Assembly (NCBI GenBank): GCA_028688225.1
Contig: JAQTYQ010000018.1
Coordinates: 1-64,000 of the forward strand
Reading direction: 5' to 3'
Source: Opitutaceae bacterium
GTDB lineage: Bacteria > Verrucomicrobiota > Verrucomicrobiia > Opitutales > Opitutaceae
Length of the DNA: 64,000 nt
Part shown: piece by piece, positions 21,801 through 27,787 of the stretch
Layout of the letters: the number at the start of each line of letters is the position of its first letter
How positions within the stretch are numbered: the first letter of the stretch is position 1
Translations under genes and position numbers: made by a program
The notes under the pieces: generated by a model
What the model was told of the DNA's origin: nothing
Databases searched by the model: none
What the model saw: only the letters and a program-made list of their open reading frames with translations

Positions 21801-24800
21801 CACCGTCACCGATCCTGCGGGCGCCGCGGGCTCCGATCCAGCCAACGCCGCAGTCACCGTGCTGCGCGCCACGCGCGCTCTCCACGACGCGCAGGAAAAC
21901 CAGGTCGCCCAGATCGTCACGCGCACCTTGCCCGCCGGCGGCACGGAGGACGTGGTGACCCGTTATCTCTACGATTTCGAGAACCGCCTGGTGGCCACGA
22001 TCCAGCCGGACGGCAAGGTCGCCGAGACCCGTTACAATGCCATCGGCAAGCAGTCGGCCTCGGTCCTGTGGAAGTCCTACGCCGACTACCAGGGCGCCAA
22101 CGACACCCTGGCGCGGGTCACGAGCTGCGGCTACGACGACCGCGGCAACCAGACCACCATCACCTATCCGGATGGGACCTCCGAGACCACGCACTACGAC
22201 GCGGAGAACCGCCGCGACTGGAGCCAGGACCGCCTCGGGCAGACGACCGGTTACCAGTACGACGCGGTCGGCCGCCTGCGCTTCACGACCTTCCCCGGCG
22301 GCGCCAGCACGGAGACGGTCTACGATCTGGCGGGCCGTGTGACCGACAGCTACGATGAGCTGCGCTACCGCACCCAGTACGTCTACTATTCCGATGGCAC
22401 CCCCGACGCCTCGCGCCGCCGCCAGGTCATCGTGGCGCCCGACGCCTCCGTTCCATCCGTCACCACCTATCAATACGACCACGCCGGCAACGTCCGCTAT
22501 GTGACCGATCCGCGGGGCAACACCGTGGAGACGCAGTACGACGAGTTCGGCCGTCTGCGCTTCGTCATCTATCCAGCCACTGACGAGCATCCCTCCACCC
22601 ACACCGAGACCCGGTACAACGCCCTGGGCCAGCGCGTCGCCGTCGTCGACCAGGAAGAAAAAATCACTCGCTATCGTTACGACGCTCTCGGCCGCCTCGT
22701 CGAGGTCCGGCAATACCTCGACCAGTCGCTCGCCGCCTCGGATGCCGATTTCTCCCTTCCGACTACTCACTCCTCGCTAGTCGCTCCTCGCTACTCGTTT
22801 GATGAGCTTGGGCATCAAACGTCCCAGACGGACGCCCTGGGCCGGGTCACAAGCTACTGGAGCGATGCCGTCGGCCGGCGGACCCAGCGCGTGCTGCCGG
22901 ACAATGCCACGGAGACTTTGCAATACGATGATTGGGGCAACCTTTGGAAGCGGACGGACTTTGCCGGCAAGACGAGTGTCTTCACCTACGACGCCCTGAA
23001 CCGGCTCACGACCAAGACGGCGGACACAAGCCACTCCTCGCTGGTCTACGGGCACGCCATCGCACGGGTGGAGTACGATTACGATGCCAGCGGCGCCCGG
23101 ACGGCGGCGCGCACCTACAACAAGGACAACCTGCTTCTCTACACCGAAAGCACGCCGCGCACCGTGCGCGGCTGGGTGGACTACAGGGATGCCGGCGGCA
23201 CGCGGCTTGATTACACCTACTACGGCAACGGGCTTCTCCAGGACACCGTCTCTTCCACCACGAACGGGGTGAATCTAGGCTACCGCTACGACGGGCTGAA
23301 CCGCCTCGCCTTTGTGGATGACGCCACCACGGGCACGATCCGCACCACGAGCTACACGTACAACGCCAATGGGAGCCTGGAGACGGTAGCCTGCGCCAAC
23401 GGCGTGACGCACAACTACCAGTACGATGCGCTCAACCGGTTGCGAACGCTGAACGTCACCTTAAACCTTACCACCTTACACGCTTACACCTACCAGCTCC
23501 GCGCTTCGGGCCACCGTCAGCAGGTGACCGAAAACACCGGCCGGACCGTCAGCTACGCCTACGATGGTATTTACCGCCTGACCGGCGAGACGATCACCGG
23601 CGATGCCAGCAGCAACGGCTCCGTCAGCTACACGCTCGACAAAGTCGGGAACCGCCTCTCACGGTCCTCTTCTGTGGCCTCCGTGCCCTCCGTGGTGAAC
23701 ACCTTCACTTCCAGGGATTGGTTGAATTCGGATACTTATGATGCCAACGGCAACACCACGCTCTCGTTCGGCGTCACCACACAGGATATTTATGATTTTG
23801 AGGATCGATTGATCGTCCGGCACAAGCCGGACGGCTCCACCATCAATCTCAGCTATGATGCGGACGGGAATCGCCTGCAAAAGACATGTCTCGACGCCTC
23901 GGCTCAGCTTGTCTCCTCGACTTACTACCTCGTCGATGCCAACAACCTCACCGGCTACGCGCAGGTGGTGGAGGAACAGACCAGCACTGGAGGGTCGACG
24001 CCCTCGTCGACCCTGAAGGTCCATGCTTACGGCTCCGATCTCATCTCCCAGACGACCTTCGACCTTGGACCATCGACGTTCGGCACGCGTTTCTACGCGT
24101 ACGACGGCCACGGCTCGGTGCGTGAACTGACGGACGATTCCGGCGCGATCACCGACACCTACACGTACGACGCGTTCGGCGTGCTAATCGCCCGTACCGG
24201 CACGACCGACAACGCCTACCTGTATCGCGGCGAGCAGTGGGATGCCGATCTTGGCCTCTATTACTTGAGAGCGCGCTACCTCAATCCGAACTCGGGGCGG
24301 TTCTGGTCGATGGACAGCTACGAGGGTAGCAGCAGCGACCCCATGTCACTGCACAAATACCTCTATGCAAATGCCGACGGTGTGAACAACTCGGATCCGA
24401 GTGGAAACTTTACCAGTATGGCAGAGCTGAATTTTACGGCGGCGGATGTTGGCCTCTTAGCAACTCGCATTGCGGTTCCGGCTGTGCGCGTGGCAATCTC
24501 ACCGCTCGCAAAAGTCGCGATTGGCGTGGGGTTCAGCTCAGCTACTGCAGGCGTTCTAACCTGGGTTTATCACTCAACGGAAGTTGAACGTGAACGGGAG
24601 AAGGTCAAAACCGAACTTAAGGAAAAGTCCAAGGGCCCCATTTTGTTTTACTACGGCAGTAAAGAAAAAATTGCTCGTTATGTGGCGGTAAGCGCAATAA
24701 GAGCTTCAGCACGTTTTCCAAGAGACCGTAAGGGCCCTCTCACTTTCCCTGAAGGTGCCTATGCGACCGATATTCCACCATTTGATGTATTGTATACGCA

Positions 24801-24981
24801 AAGTCAGCTTTCGTCTGAATTTTATAACGGTGACGAATCGCACGATCTCTCATGGTTTATCGCCTTTGCGAAAAATGACTTTGCGAGATATTATAAGCAT
24901 CAATTTATCCGACACGCACCTGCCGGGACCTGGGTGCCTATAGAAATAGTACTATTCGGTCCTAATCTAATGTCACCATAA
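12868..24981 (+). CDS. giant RHS/YD-repeat polymorphic toxin with cadherin-like, PKD and LamG domains
   Basis: The 4,037-residue secreted protein starts with a signal-like segment (GVAGVLALFLTGEALG, to about 26). Next is a Gly/Asn-rich LNG-repeat region (30-300), then ten cadherin-like repeats of about 90 residues (301-1201, each starting NDAP/NDPP-like). A PKD-like domain follows, split by a domain of about 210 residues (about 1217-1435). After that come further PKD-like domains, two LamG/concanavalin-like domains (about 1612-1824 and 1927-2135) and Ig-like domains. The RHS part begins near 2460 (LSLPLAGIPIQLIRTYDSRD) and runs as YD repeats to the conserved core end (YLYRGEQWDADLGLYYLRAR, then NPNSGRFW and DPSGNF, about 3790-3850). 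The last 190 residues are unlike the rest and AT-richer. They contain FYYGSKEKIARY, FPEGAYATDIPPFD and a SSEFYNGDE segment, resembling the HYD1-type ADP-ribosyltransferase toxin fold. RHS shells encapsulate such tips; the target is unknown. Confidence 0.88.
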   Translation: MNAALVKHAMGVAGVLALFLTGEALGDQATVNLAQTRHALNLNSGVIEGSIQQMRPEGVTINGGAVITGDLLVPGTPVVRLNGHPSYGGTLDGSGNAAPSNYQVTLNGSCAVRHVIRRIDPLDLPAVSAPPFPAGARNVTISAPNQDPGDFQTLRNLTLNGDVGQVIVPPGTYGDFTANGGSGFTLGVAGATQPAVYNLQRLTLNGQARIQLVGPVIVTVAHGFAANGTVGSTANPAWLALNIYSGGFTLNGGCAVHGFVNAPNGTVIVNGASQLVGGVACDRLTINGGGLLHLVEVAVLNQPPMAVDQAVTLNEDTTAGVVLGATDADGDPLTYSLTAAPAHGALSGAAPNLTYTPDTNYHGTDSLKFTANDGQADSNEATVTIAVTPVNDAPVADPKNVTGAEDTAIAIELSGSDVDGDALGFTVTTPPAHGSLSGAGADLIYTPAADYNGPDSFTYTAGDGSLNSSPAAVAITVTPVNDAPAVNSQSLAVNEGSELAVTLTGSDVDGDSLAYMVLTQPTHGTLSGAAPNLAYQPAANYGGPDSLTFKANDGTVDSNIGTIAIEVTNLNDPPFANSQSIAAVEDTPAEVTLAGSDPDGDPITFVVVTPPAHGTLSGAGAHLTYAPAPDYHGPDGFTFKTRDAEFDSAIATVEITVAPVNDAPAVNAQAITTDEDTATPITLTGADVDGDVLTYAVVTPPAHGTLGGAAPLLTYTPEANYHGADTFTFKAGDSQLESAPAAVAITINPVNDAPVVAAQSLTTAEDTPLTVTLGGTDVEGSTLVFTVLTPPAHGALAGDAPNLTYTPAENYHGPDSFTFRVNDGELDSEPAAIALAVTPVNDPPVGSDQTVAIDEDGTTTLTLAGADPDEDPLTFIIVTQPAHGVLTGTAPNLTYTPAANFSGQDSFTYKITDGVLECAPATVIITVTEVNDPPTANAQSVATAEDSSVAIALSGADPEGAPLTFVVTVSPAHGALSGAAPILTYTPAPDYHGADSFAFKASDGQIDSAEATVAIAVSPVNDPPTANPQSVTTDEDTPVSLTLSGQDPEGATLAYVVTVPPAHGTLGGAAPDLVYTPAADFNGADSFAFKVSDGEADSAEAAVSLSVSPVNDPPTADDASAATAANTPVAITLTGSDPDGDPITYAIVTPPAHGSLSGAIPALTYEPAAGFSGADSFTFKVNDGAGDSNIASVSLTIEAPVNLPPVVDAGSDATAILRPESSVKPYSNIIINHDEWTLTETGFAYSADAGKFARNLAHWITGGNPGRFLAYTNCAAGSVAEAFTGQSLRAAMEADGHTWETSSTIPFTLANLVQYDAVFFSANIVDNQVLIDYVNAGGTVYISAGTKLSGQDADVEAGWYNQFLNHFGLAYGYPYNRVIGTLPVYSNHPIFAGVHQLYYLNGNPVIVLDPSDPRTSVIDRFDFKNLMAIYSRSLERAQANLVGTVTDDGQPGGAVLQTAWNVVSGPGPVYFDDPSSPTTTASFSVPGTYVLRLSANDSAASSSAEVTITVESNASPTAYAGPDVSSPSPSVPVALAGEAADDGRPLGSSLRVMWNALSGPGTASFTAPDSQTTAMTASLPGVYVVQLTASDGTTAASDITEVRFGAQYANPAPQDLAAWWTGNHTAQDAVSGSSAEMLNDVHFSPGKVSEAFEFDGIDDALHVPASSDIDVGAAPAGMTVELWMKPRQLADRIFLAWRKDDAEGLFIQQAFGGQRIWVRIKDTAGQDHSILSPAFLTAGEWQHIAFTYDRVSGEARIYRNGILSVVQNLGTFTAQTSYDFYLGARPRDYLSCYDGCLDEVALYRRPLSADEILAIWQADIFGKCPLDGNTGPHVDAGPDLTVGAVNQQVNLSGNVTDDGLPAGHVVSTLWSKVAGPGDAVFMDASSATTTVSFDAAGVYLLKLSADDGAITTQDLVEAQVAVPAAQGYPSGLSAWWTANGHPHEFLQYGPDLQFFNGAAYGQGICSQGIHFDGVDDIVRIPASLATDVGVSQAFTIEFWFKRSREMDDVLLVYKNRGGPEGVKVSSLYNGSLMVANLVDVAGESHSFNTAAWVFTGQQWQHLALTYDAATGLGRLYRDGQLVREQSLGSFTPQTSYDVWLGSDPDRNYLGGDLDELSFYNRALTIAEIQGIYNAGAFGKSPVPANGAPTVSAGADQPAYVDTAVTLAATAVDDGLPNPPAALTYGWSVVSSPAGSSPPAVSGPVVSGSTFTFTFTFTAPGAYVLRLSAGDSELTGSDDVQVTVTTPPSAPPAVAITSPANHASLPAGTPFTLAATATDSDGTIAKVEFFQGAAKLGEATAPSTPPSTFTFTLTSGLPLGSYTFTARATDNAGMTATSAPVEVTVVADPGTPPFAEISTPAEDARISAPTAVTGVVASPILASWTLECRLKAADGETPLPWTTVATGTEPVGSLNPSVPQSLGIFDPTLLLNGIYELQLRAADAAGRTLVSGPITIVVEGNMKVGAFTLAFEDLSLPLAGIPIQLIRTYDSRDSRVGDFGPGWRLAVNNIRVQKNRNLSPGWYQTPQQGDGIQFYYVEPVQERIVTVAMPDGETHRFRAGAYVKVRPGDPDNASWALVVREGLIKFYPLGDTTSTLEPLDAANQLYDRFWLQGTGDQDIYAGEYGDLDFIPYNPARFRLTTKDGAVYILDERLGLLEMRDLNGNTLVLARDGQNRVTSIVSTLAPSSLPPAPGSVTTVTIHRDATGRVDYITDPAGRDLDYLYDAQGRLGSFANRELNVTQFLYELSDSLLDVRYSLLTRIIDPRGVSALRSEYDADGRLVKQIDADGRETVFNRGVDATGRFEKVRDRLGHETAYYYDDRGNVVLKIDPAGAQTSFAYYPDTDRVRFETDHYGNVKSFAYDARGNLTVETVGASAAEDPASPTTGYTTRTTCNERSAPTSITDPDGRVQTFTYDPATNNLLTHTTGAGGPQPATSTYTYLADGTLATVTDALGNVTSHAYDYAFSDAAFPSAVKQITVTVTDPAGAAGSDPANAAVTVLRATRALHDAQENQVAQIVTRTLPAGGTEDVVTRYLYDFENRLVATIQPDGKVAETRYNAIGKQSASVLWKSYADYQGANDTLARVTSCGYDDRGNQTTITYPDGTSETTHYDAENRRDWSQDRLGQTTGYQYDAVGRLRFTTFPGGASTETVYDLAGRVTDSYDELRYRTQYVYYSDGTPDASRRRQVIVAPDASVPSVTTYQYDHAGNVRYVTDPRGNTVETQYDEFGRLRFVIYPATDEHPSTHTETRYNALGQRVAVVDQEEKITRYRYDALGRLVEVRQYLDQSLAASDADFSLPTTHSSLVAPRYSFDELGHQTSQTDALGRVTSYWSDAVGRRTQRVLPDNATETLQYDDWGNLWKRTDFAGKTSVFTYDALNRLTTKTADTSHSSLVYGHAIARVEYDYDASGARTAARTYNKDNLLLYTESTPRTVRGWVDYRDAGGTRLDYTYYGNGLLQDTVSSTTNGVNLGYRYDGLNRLAFVDDATTGTIRTTSYTYNANGSLETVACANGVTHNYQYDALNRLRTLNVTLNLTTLHAYTYQLRASGHRQQVTENTGRTVSYAYDGIYRLTGETITGDASSNGSVSYTLDKVGNRLSRSSSVASVPSVVNTFTSRDWLNSDTYDANGNTTLSFGVTTQDIYDFEDRLIVRHKPDGSTINLSYDADGNRLQKTCLDASAQLVSSTYYLVDANNLTGYAQVVEEQTSTGGSTPSSTLKVHAYGSDLISQTTFDLGPSTFGTRFYAYDGHGSVRELTDDSGAITDTYTYDAFGVLIARTGTTDNAYLYRGEQWDADLGLYYLRARYLNPNSGRFWSMDSYEGSSSDPMSLHKYLYANADGVNNSDPSGNFTSMAELNFTAADVGLLATRIAVPAVRVAISPLAKVAIGVGFSSATAGVLTWVYHSTEVEREREKVKTELKEKSKGPILFYYGSKEKIARYVAVSAIRASARFPRDRKGPLTFPEGAYATDIPPFDVLYTQSQLSSEFYNGDESHDLSWFIAFAKNDFARYYKHQFIRHAPAGTWVPIEIVLFGPNLMSP
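13765..16470 (+). repeat. ten tandem cadherin-like repeats (about 270 bp each)
   Basis: Ten units encode the pattern N-D-x-P-P ... EDT ... SGSDVDGDxLxF ... PPAHGxLSGxxPxLTYTPxxxYxGxDSFTFKxxDG. Units differ at most codons, so this is an old protein-level repeat rather than a recent DNA amplification. The DxDGD acidic motifs suggest calcium-dependent stiffening of a surface stalk. Confidence 0.85.
20102..20133 (+). repeat. octanucleotide repeat inside RHS gene
   Basis: Four consecutive 8-base units starting CCCT (CCCTCAAT, CCCTCGGT, CCCTCAGT, CCCTTGGG) lie in the coding frame and encode SLNPSVPQSLG. The period is not a multiple of three although the protein frame is kept. Confidence 0.7.
21110..21137 (+). 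repeat. heptanucleotide repeat inside RHS gene
   Basis: Four exact 7-base registers, three of them CGCTACT and one CGATGTT, lie within the YD-repeat coding region and encode a SLLDVRYSLL stretch that interrupts the usual YD pattern. Confidence 0.75.
22763..22797 (+). repeat. heptanucleotide repeat inside RHS gene
   Basis: Five consecutive 7-base units of the CTACTCG / CTCCTCG type are read in frame as THSSLVAPRYS. The same flavour of sequence (CACTCCTCGCTGG) recurs near 23033. Confidence 0.75.
23458..23493 (+). repeat. degenerate ACCTTAC heptad tract inside RHS gene
   Basis: ACCTTAA, ACCTTAC and ACCTTAC units with slight slippage encode TLNLTTLHAYTY in the main RHS core. The orphan cassette carries a different heptad (CAAATCT type, 25561-25581) at the equivalent place. 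Confidence 0.6.
23988..24018 (+). repeat. REP-like palindrome inserted in frame in the RHS core
   Basis: The palindrome GGTCGACGCCCTCGTCGACC (23993-24012) follows TGGAG, as in the intergenic elements at 8919 and 12439, and is translated as STGGSTPSSTLK. The corresponding place in the orphan RHS cassette has unrelated sequence (IATAAGTET). Confidence 0.65.
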
Positions 24982-24982
24982 C

Positions 24983-25306
24983 ATGCCCAAAGTGATGATT
25001 AGTTTGCTCCGGCCGGGGGATGAACGCGCCTGCAGAATTTTTCAGGCAGCCTTTCAAGCTGAACCTTCAAAGTTTGAGTATGCCTTAGATTGGACGTCTT
25101 TTCAAATTGACACGGAAACCGGTGCGACGATTCGAGGGAATTTTGATGCTTCGAATAGAGGCTTCGCACTAGTATTATTAGTTGGAGATGAGCAAGTCTT
25201 CGACGCCGGAGGATACATTGCCGAGCATCAACCAATCCAATTTGGAGTGAGAGTTAAATCACTATATATAGGGTTGTTTTTTGAGCCTGATGATGTTGTA
25301 TATTAA
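24983..25306 (+). CDS. candidate immunity protein for the RHS C-terminal toxin
   Basis: The 107-residue acidic protein has no recognisable domain. It starts one base after the RHS stop codon, is AT-richer than the housekeeping genes, and has no signal peptide. That position and size are those of the cognate immunity gene in RHS polymorphic toxin loci. Visible features are MISLLRPGDERACRIFQAAF at the start and hydrophobic strands GFALVLLVGDEQVF and SLYIGLFFEP. The function is assigned by position only. Confidence 0.55.
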   Translation: MPKVMISLLRPGDERACRIFQAAFQAEPSKFEYALDWTSFQIDTETGATIRGNFDASNRGFALVLLVGDEQVFDAGGYIAEHQPIQFGVRVKSLYIGLFFEPDDVVY

Positions 25307-25332
25307 AGCAGGAGGCGATTGTTGAACCCATG

Positions 25333-25370
25333 CACCAACTATAGCGGGGCGCGGGCCGAATACCAACGGC
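25333..25370. repeat. junction repeat at the 5' edge of the orphan RHS cassette
   Basis: ACTATAGCGGGGC, then CCGAATACCAACGG, lies exactly where sequence homologous to the main RHS gene begins (equivalent to about 23264). A shorter similar string, CCAATAGCGGGGC then CGATGCCAACG, is at 27449-27478 just after the second immunity gene. Together they flank the cassette as an imperfect direct repeat. Confidence 0.45.
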
Positions 25371-27149
25371 GTGAACCTCGGCTACCGGTACGACGAGGCG
25401 AACCGGCTGGCCTACGTGGACGACGCCTGCACCGGCGCCGTCCGGACCACGGGCTACACCTACAATCCCAACGGCTCGCTGGAGATGGCGACGGCGCCCA
25501 ACGGCGTCAAGCATGCCTATGCGTACGATACCCTGAACCGCCTGCGCACGCTCAGTGTTTCAAATCTCCAATCTCAAATCGTTCACTCCTACACCTATTC
25601 CCTGACACCCTCCGGCCACCGCCGGCAGGTGATCGAAGGCGCCAAGACCACGACCTACGCCTATGACGACCTCTACCGCCTGACCTCCGAAACTGTCGCC
25701 GGGGTCGCCGACCCCGGGCAAAACGGGATGATCTCGTACACCCTCGACAAAGTCGGGAACCGCCTCGCGCGATCTTCTGCAGTGGCGCCTGTGCCCTCCG
25801 TTTTGAGCCAGACCTATGATGCCCGGGACCGCCTGACCGGCCTTGACGGACGCTCCGTCGGCTACGACCTCAATGGCAACACCACCTCGGGCAGTCTGCA
25901 GGATTTGGCGGCGGCGGGCTTCGGCACGTTCACCGATGTGTACGATTTTGAGAATCGCCTCGTTCTGCGCACGAAGGCGGACGGATCGAGCATCAACATC
26001 GTTTATGACGCCGACGGCAATCGGATCGGGAAAACCAGCCTCGATTCCAGCAGTCAGCTCGTGGTCAGCACGAGCTACCTGGTCGATGCGAACAACCTGA
26101 CCGGTTACTCCCAGGTCATGGAGGAGCGCATCGCGACGGCCGCAGGCACCGAGACGCGCATCTACAGCTATGGCACCGACCTAATCGGGCAGGACCGCTT
26201 CGATCCGGCCGCCGGGCAGTGGAAGTTCTCGTTTGTCGGCCGCGACGGTCATGGATCGATCCGCGAGCTGCTCGACGAGACCGGGTCCGTCACCGACACG
26301 TTTGCCTTCGACGCCTGGGGCCTGCTTGTCGCTCGTGCCGGGGTCACACCCAATCATTACCTCTGCGCCGGCGAGCAGTTCGATGAAGACCTCGGGCTGT
26401 ACTTCAACCGGGCGCGGTATCTCAACGTCCAGACCGGCCGGTTCTGGACGATGGATGATTATGAGGGTGCGCCGGCTGATCCGGTTTCACTGCATAAATA
26501 CCTCTATGCAAGTGCCAACCCTGTCAGCTTCATGGATCCGACGGGACACTTCTCGATGGTCGAGTTGCAGCAGGCGATGTTCACGGTCAGCACGCTCGCG
26601 AGAATTGCGCTTCCGAATATCGCTCGATTGGGAGTGGGCGTCGCACAACGCATGGCCGCTTCACTCCTGCGGCCTTTCTTTGCCCTTGCGGGTGGCATAC
26701 CTCTCGCCACGCAGATGGGTCAGCGGCTGAGCGCGTGGGACAAGTTCCAAAGGTTCTTTATCACGCCTACTCAGTCTTACCCCGGAGTTGCGAATTGGCT
26801 GAGGGAATTGTTTCAGCGAATGGGCGTCACACTAAATCAGCACCACGTTTTCATTCAGCAAGCGTGGTATCGCGCAGGCAGTCCCAGCCAATGGTATCCG
26901 GGCGATACAGCGGCAAATCTAGGAATGCAGCGACTGGGAAATGCAGGATTTAACCTGCTTGCGATTCCAGATGGTTTGAACCGCGCGATGGGAGCAGCGA
27001 CGGTAGCAGGCTCCGCAAAGACTGCCGCGTTCGCTACAGCAACGGCAGGAAGCGTCGCGATGGCCATGGAATATGTCTGGGACATGATCTCGTCGCCATT
27101 TGAGGATGAGCAACCCACGCCGACACCGCCGCCGCCTCCGAATCCATGA
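25371..27149 (+). CDS. orphan RHS tip cassette with HNH-like C-terminal toxin candidate
   Basis: Residues 1 to about 388 repeat the end of the main RHS core (LGYRYDEANRLAYVDDA; YLCAGEQFDEDLGLYFNRAR; DPTGHF) and are homologous to about 23270-24405. The N-terminal delivery part is absent: the frame closes at TGA 25323 and the only start is GTG 25371, without a good ribosome-binding site. Residues 389-592 are a different tip, with hydrophobic segments and NQHHVFIQQAW followed by ANLGMQRLGNAGFNLLAIP. This pattern of paired His then GxxRLxNAxxNLxxIP resembles the xHH/HNH-endonuclease toxin families. It is probably a silent cassette usable by recombination with the main gene, or a displaced former tip. 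Confidence 0.75.
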   Translation: MNLGYRYDEANRLAYVDDACTGAVRTTGYTYNPNGSLEMATAPNGVKHAYAYDTLNRLRTLSVSNLQSQIVHSYTYSLTPSGHRRQVIEGAKTTTYAYDDLYRLTSETVAGVADPGQNGMISYTLDKVGNRLARSSAVAPVPSVLSQTYDARDRLTGLDGRSVGYDLNGNTTSGSLQDLAAAGFGTFTDVYDFENRLVLRTKADGSSINIVYDADGNRIGKTSLDSSSQLVVSTSYLVDANNLTGYSQVMEERIATAAGTETRIYSYGTDLIGQDRFDPAAGQWKFSFVGRDGHGSIRELLDETGSVTDTFAFDAWGLLVARAGVTPNHYLCAGEQFDEDLGLYFNRARYLNVQTGRFWTMDDYEGAPADPVSLHKYLYASANPVSFMDPTGHFSMVELQQAMFTVSTLARIALPNIARLGVGVAQRMAASLLRPFFALAGGIPLATQMGQRLSAWDKFQRFFITPTQSYPGVANWLRELFQRMGVTLNQHHVFIQQAWYRAGSPSQWYPGDTAANLGMQRLGNAGFNLLAIPDGLNRAMGAATVAGSAKTAAFATATAGSVAMAMEYVWDMISSPFEDEQPTPTPPPPPNP

Positions 27150-27421
27150 AATATCACGGCACCGACATCGAAGTGATGCTAGGAGATCGAGTGATTTATC
27201 GACATCTCTTCTTCGGAAAATCGAACGGAGTCGCCGCTTATATCCCAGGCGTTTCCGAGGTTAACCCGCGAATCATACCCAACCAGTGGGTTGTGAAGCT
27301 CGCAAATGGTAAGGGTGTTTTCATGCTCTTTGCTCCAGAGTTGGAGTTTGCGCACCGCCGAATCTTGTTTGTCGAGCGAGGTAGCGTTGACGATGTAATC
27401 AAGGCGAGCGATCCAGTTTAG
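27146..27421 (+). CDS. candidate immunity protein for the orphan RHS toxin
   Basis: The 91-residue protein overlaps the toxin stop by ATGA. It begins MKYHGTDIEVMLGDRVIYRH and contains NPRIIPNQWVVKLANGKGVF, suggesting a small beta-rich fold, with no signal peptide and no membrane segment. Position, size and overlap fit an immunity gene; no named immunity family is claimed. It is needed to keep the cassette harmless if the orphan toxin is expressed. Confidence 0.55.
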   Translation: MKYHGTDIEVMLGDRVIYRHLFFGKSNGVAAYIPGVSEVNPRIIPNQWVVKLANGKGVFMLFAPELEFAHRRILFVERGSVDDVIKASDPV

Positions 27422-27787
27422 CCGCTTGCTCCTGATCGCCGAATAGCGGCAACCAATAGCGGGGCCGATGCCAACGCTACCAAAAATTAACCCAGAACAA
27501 GCTTCTCGGAGCAGCGGTCGAGTGTGACTTGCTCCTTACGATCCACAACGCGGCAACTCAAGGTCCCACCCCTCCATGAGCTGTCCTCTTCGGCAACCGG
27601 ATTCCCTCCGTACACATTCAAGGCAACAGAGTTCATCCCGAACCGGGTCAGCCGCGCGACTTGTCTGGTTCTGTCGGGAACCAGCGTGCGCTGACAACAA
27701 TCCCCTGACAAGAAATCATCGGTCTCAACCCACGCCTGCGATCCCCTGGAAATGATGCTGCTGGTGCGGTGAACGGTCGGGAACAGG
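27422..27787. other. intergenic stretch after the RHS cassettes
   Basis: No supported gene. It begins with the second copy of the cassette junction repeat (27449-27478). A 74-codon minus-strand frame at 27487-27711 is Cys/Arg-rich and resembles nothing I recognise. It may be a decayed fragment of a further cassette or mobile element. Confidence 0.4.

Noticed and set aside
27487-27711. 74-codon minus-strand frame after the RHS cassettes
   Set aside because: Could be a fragment of something, but no motif or start signal supports it; kept only as a note in the intergenic entry.
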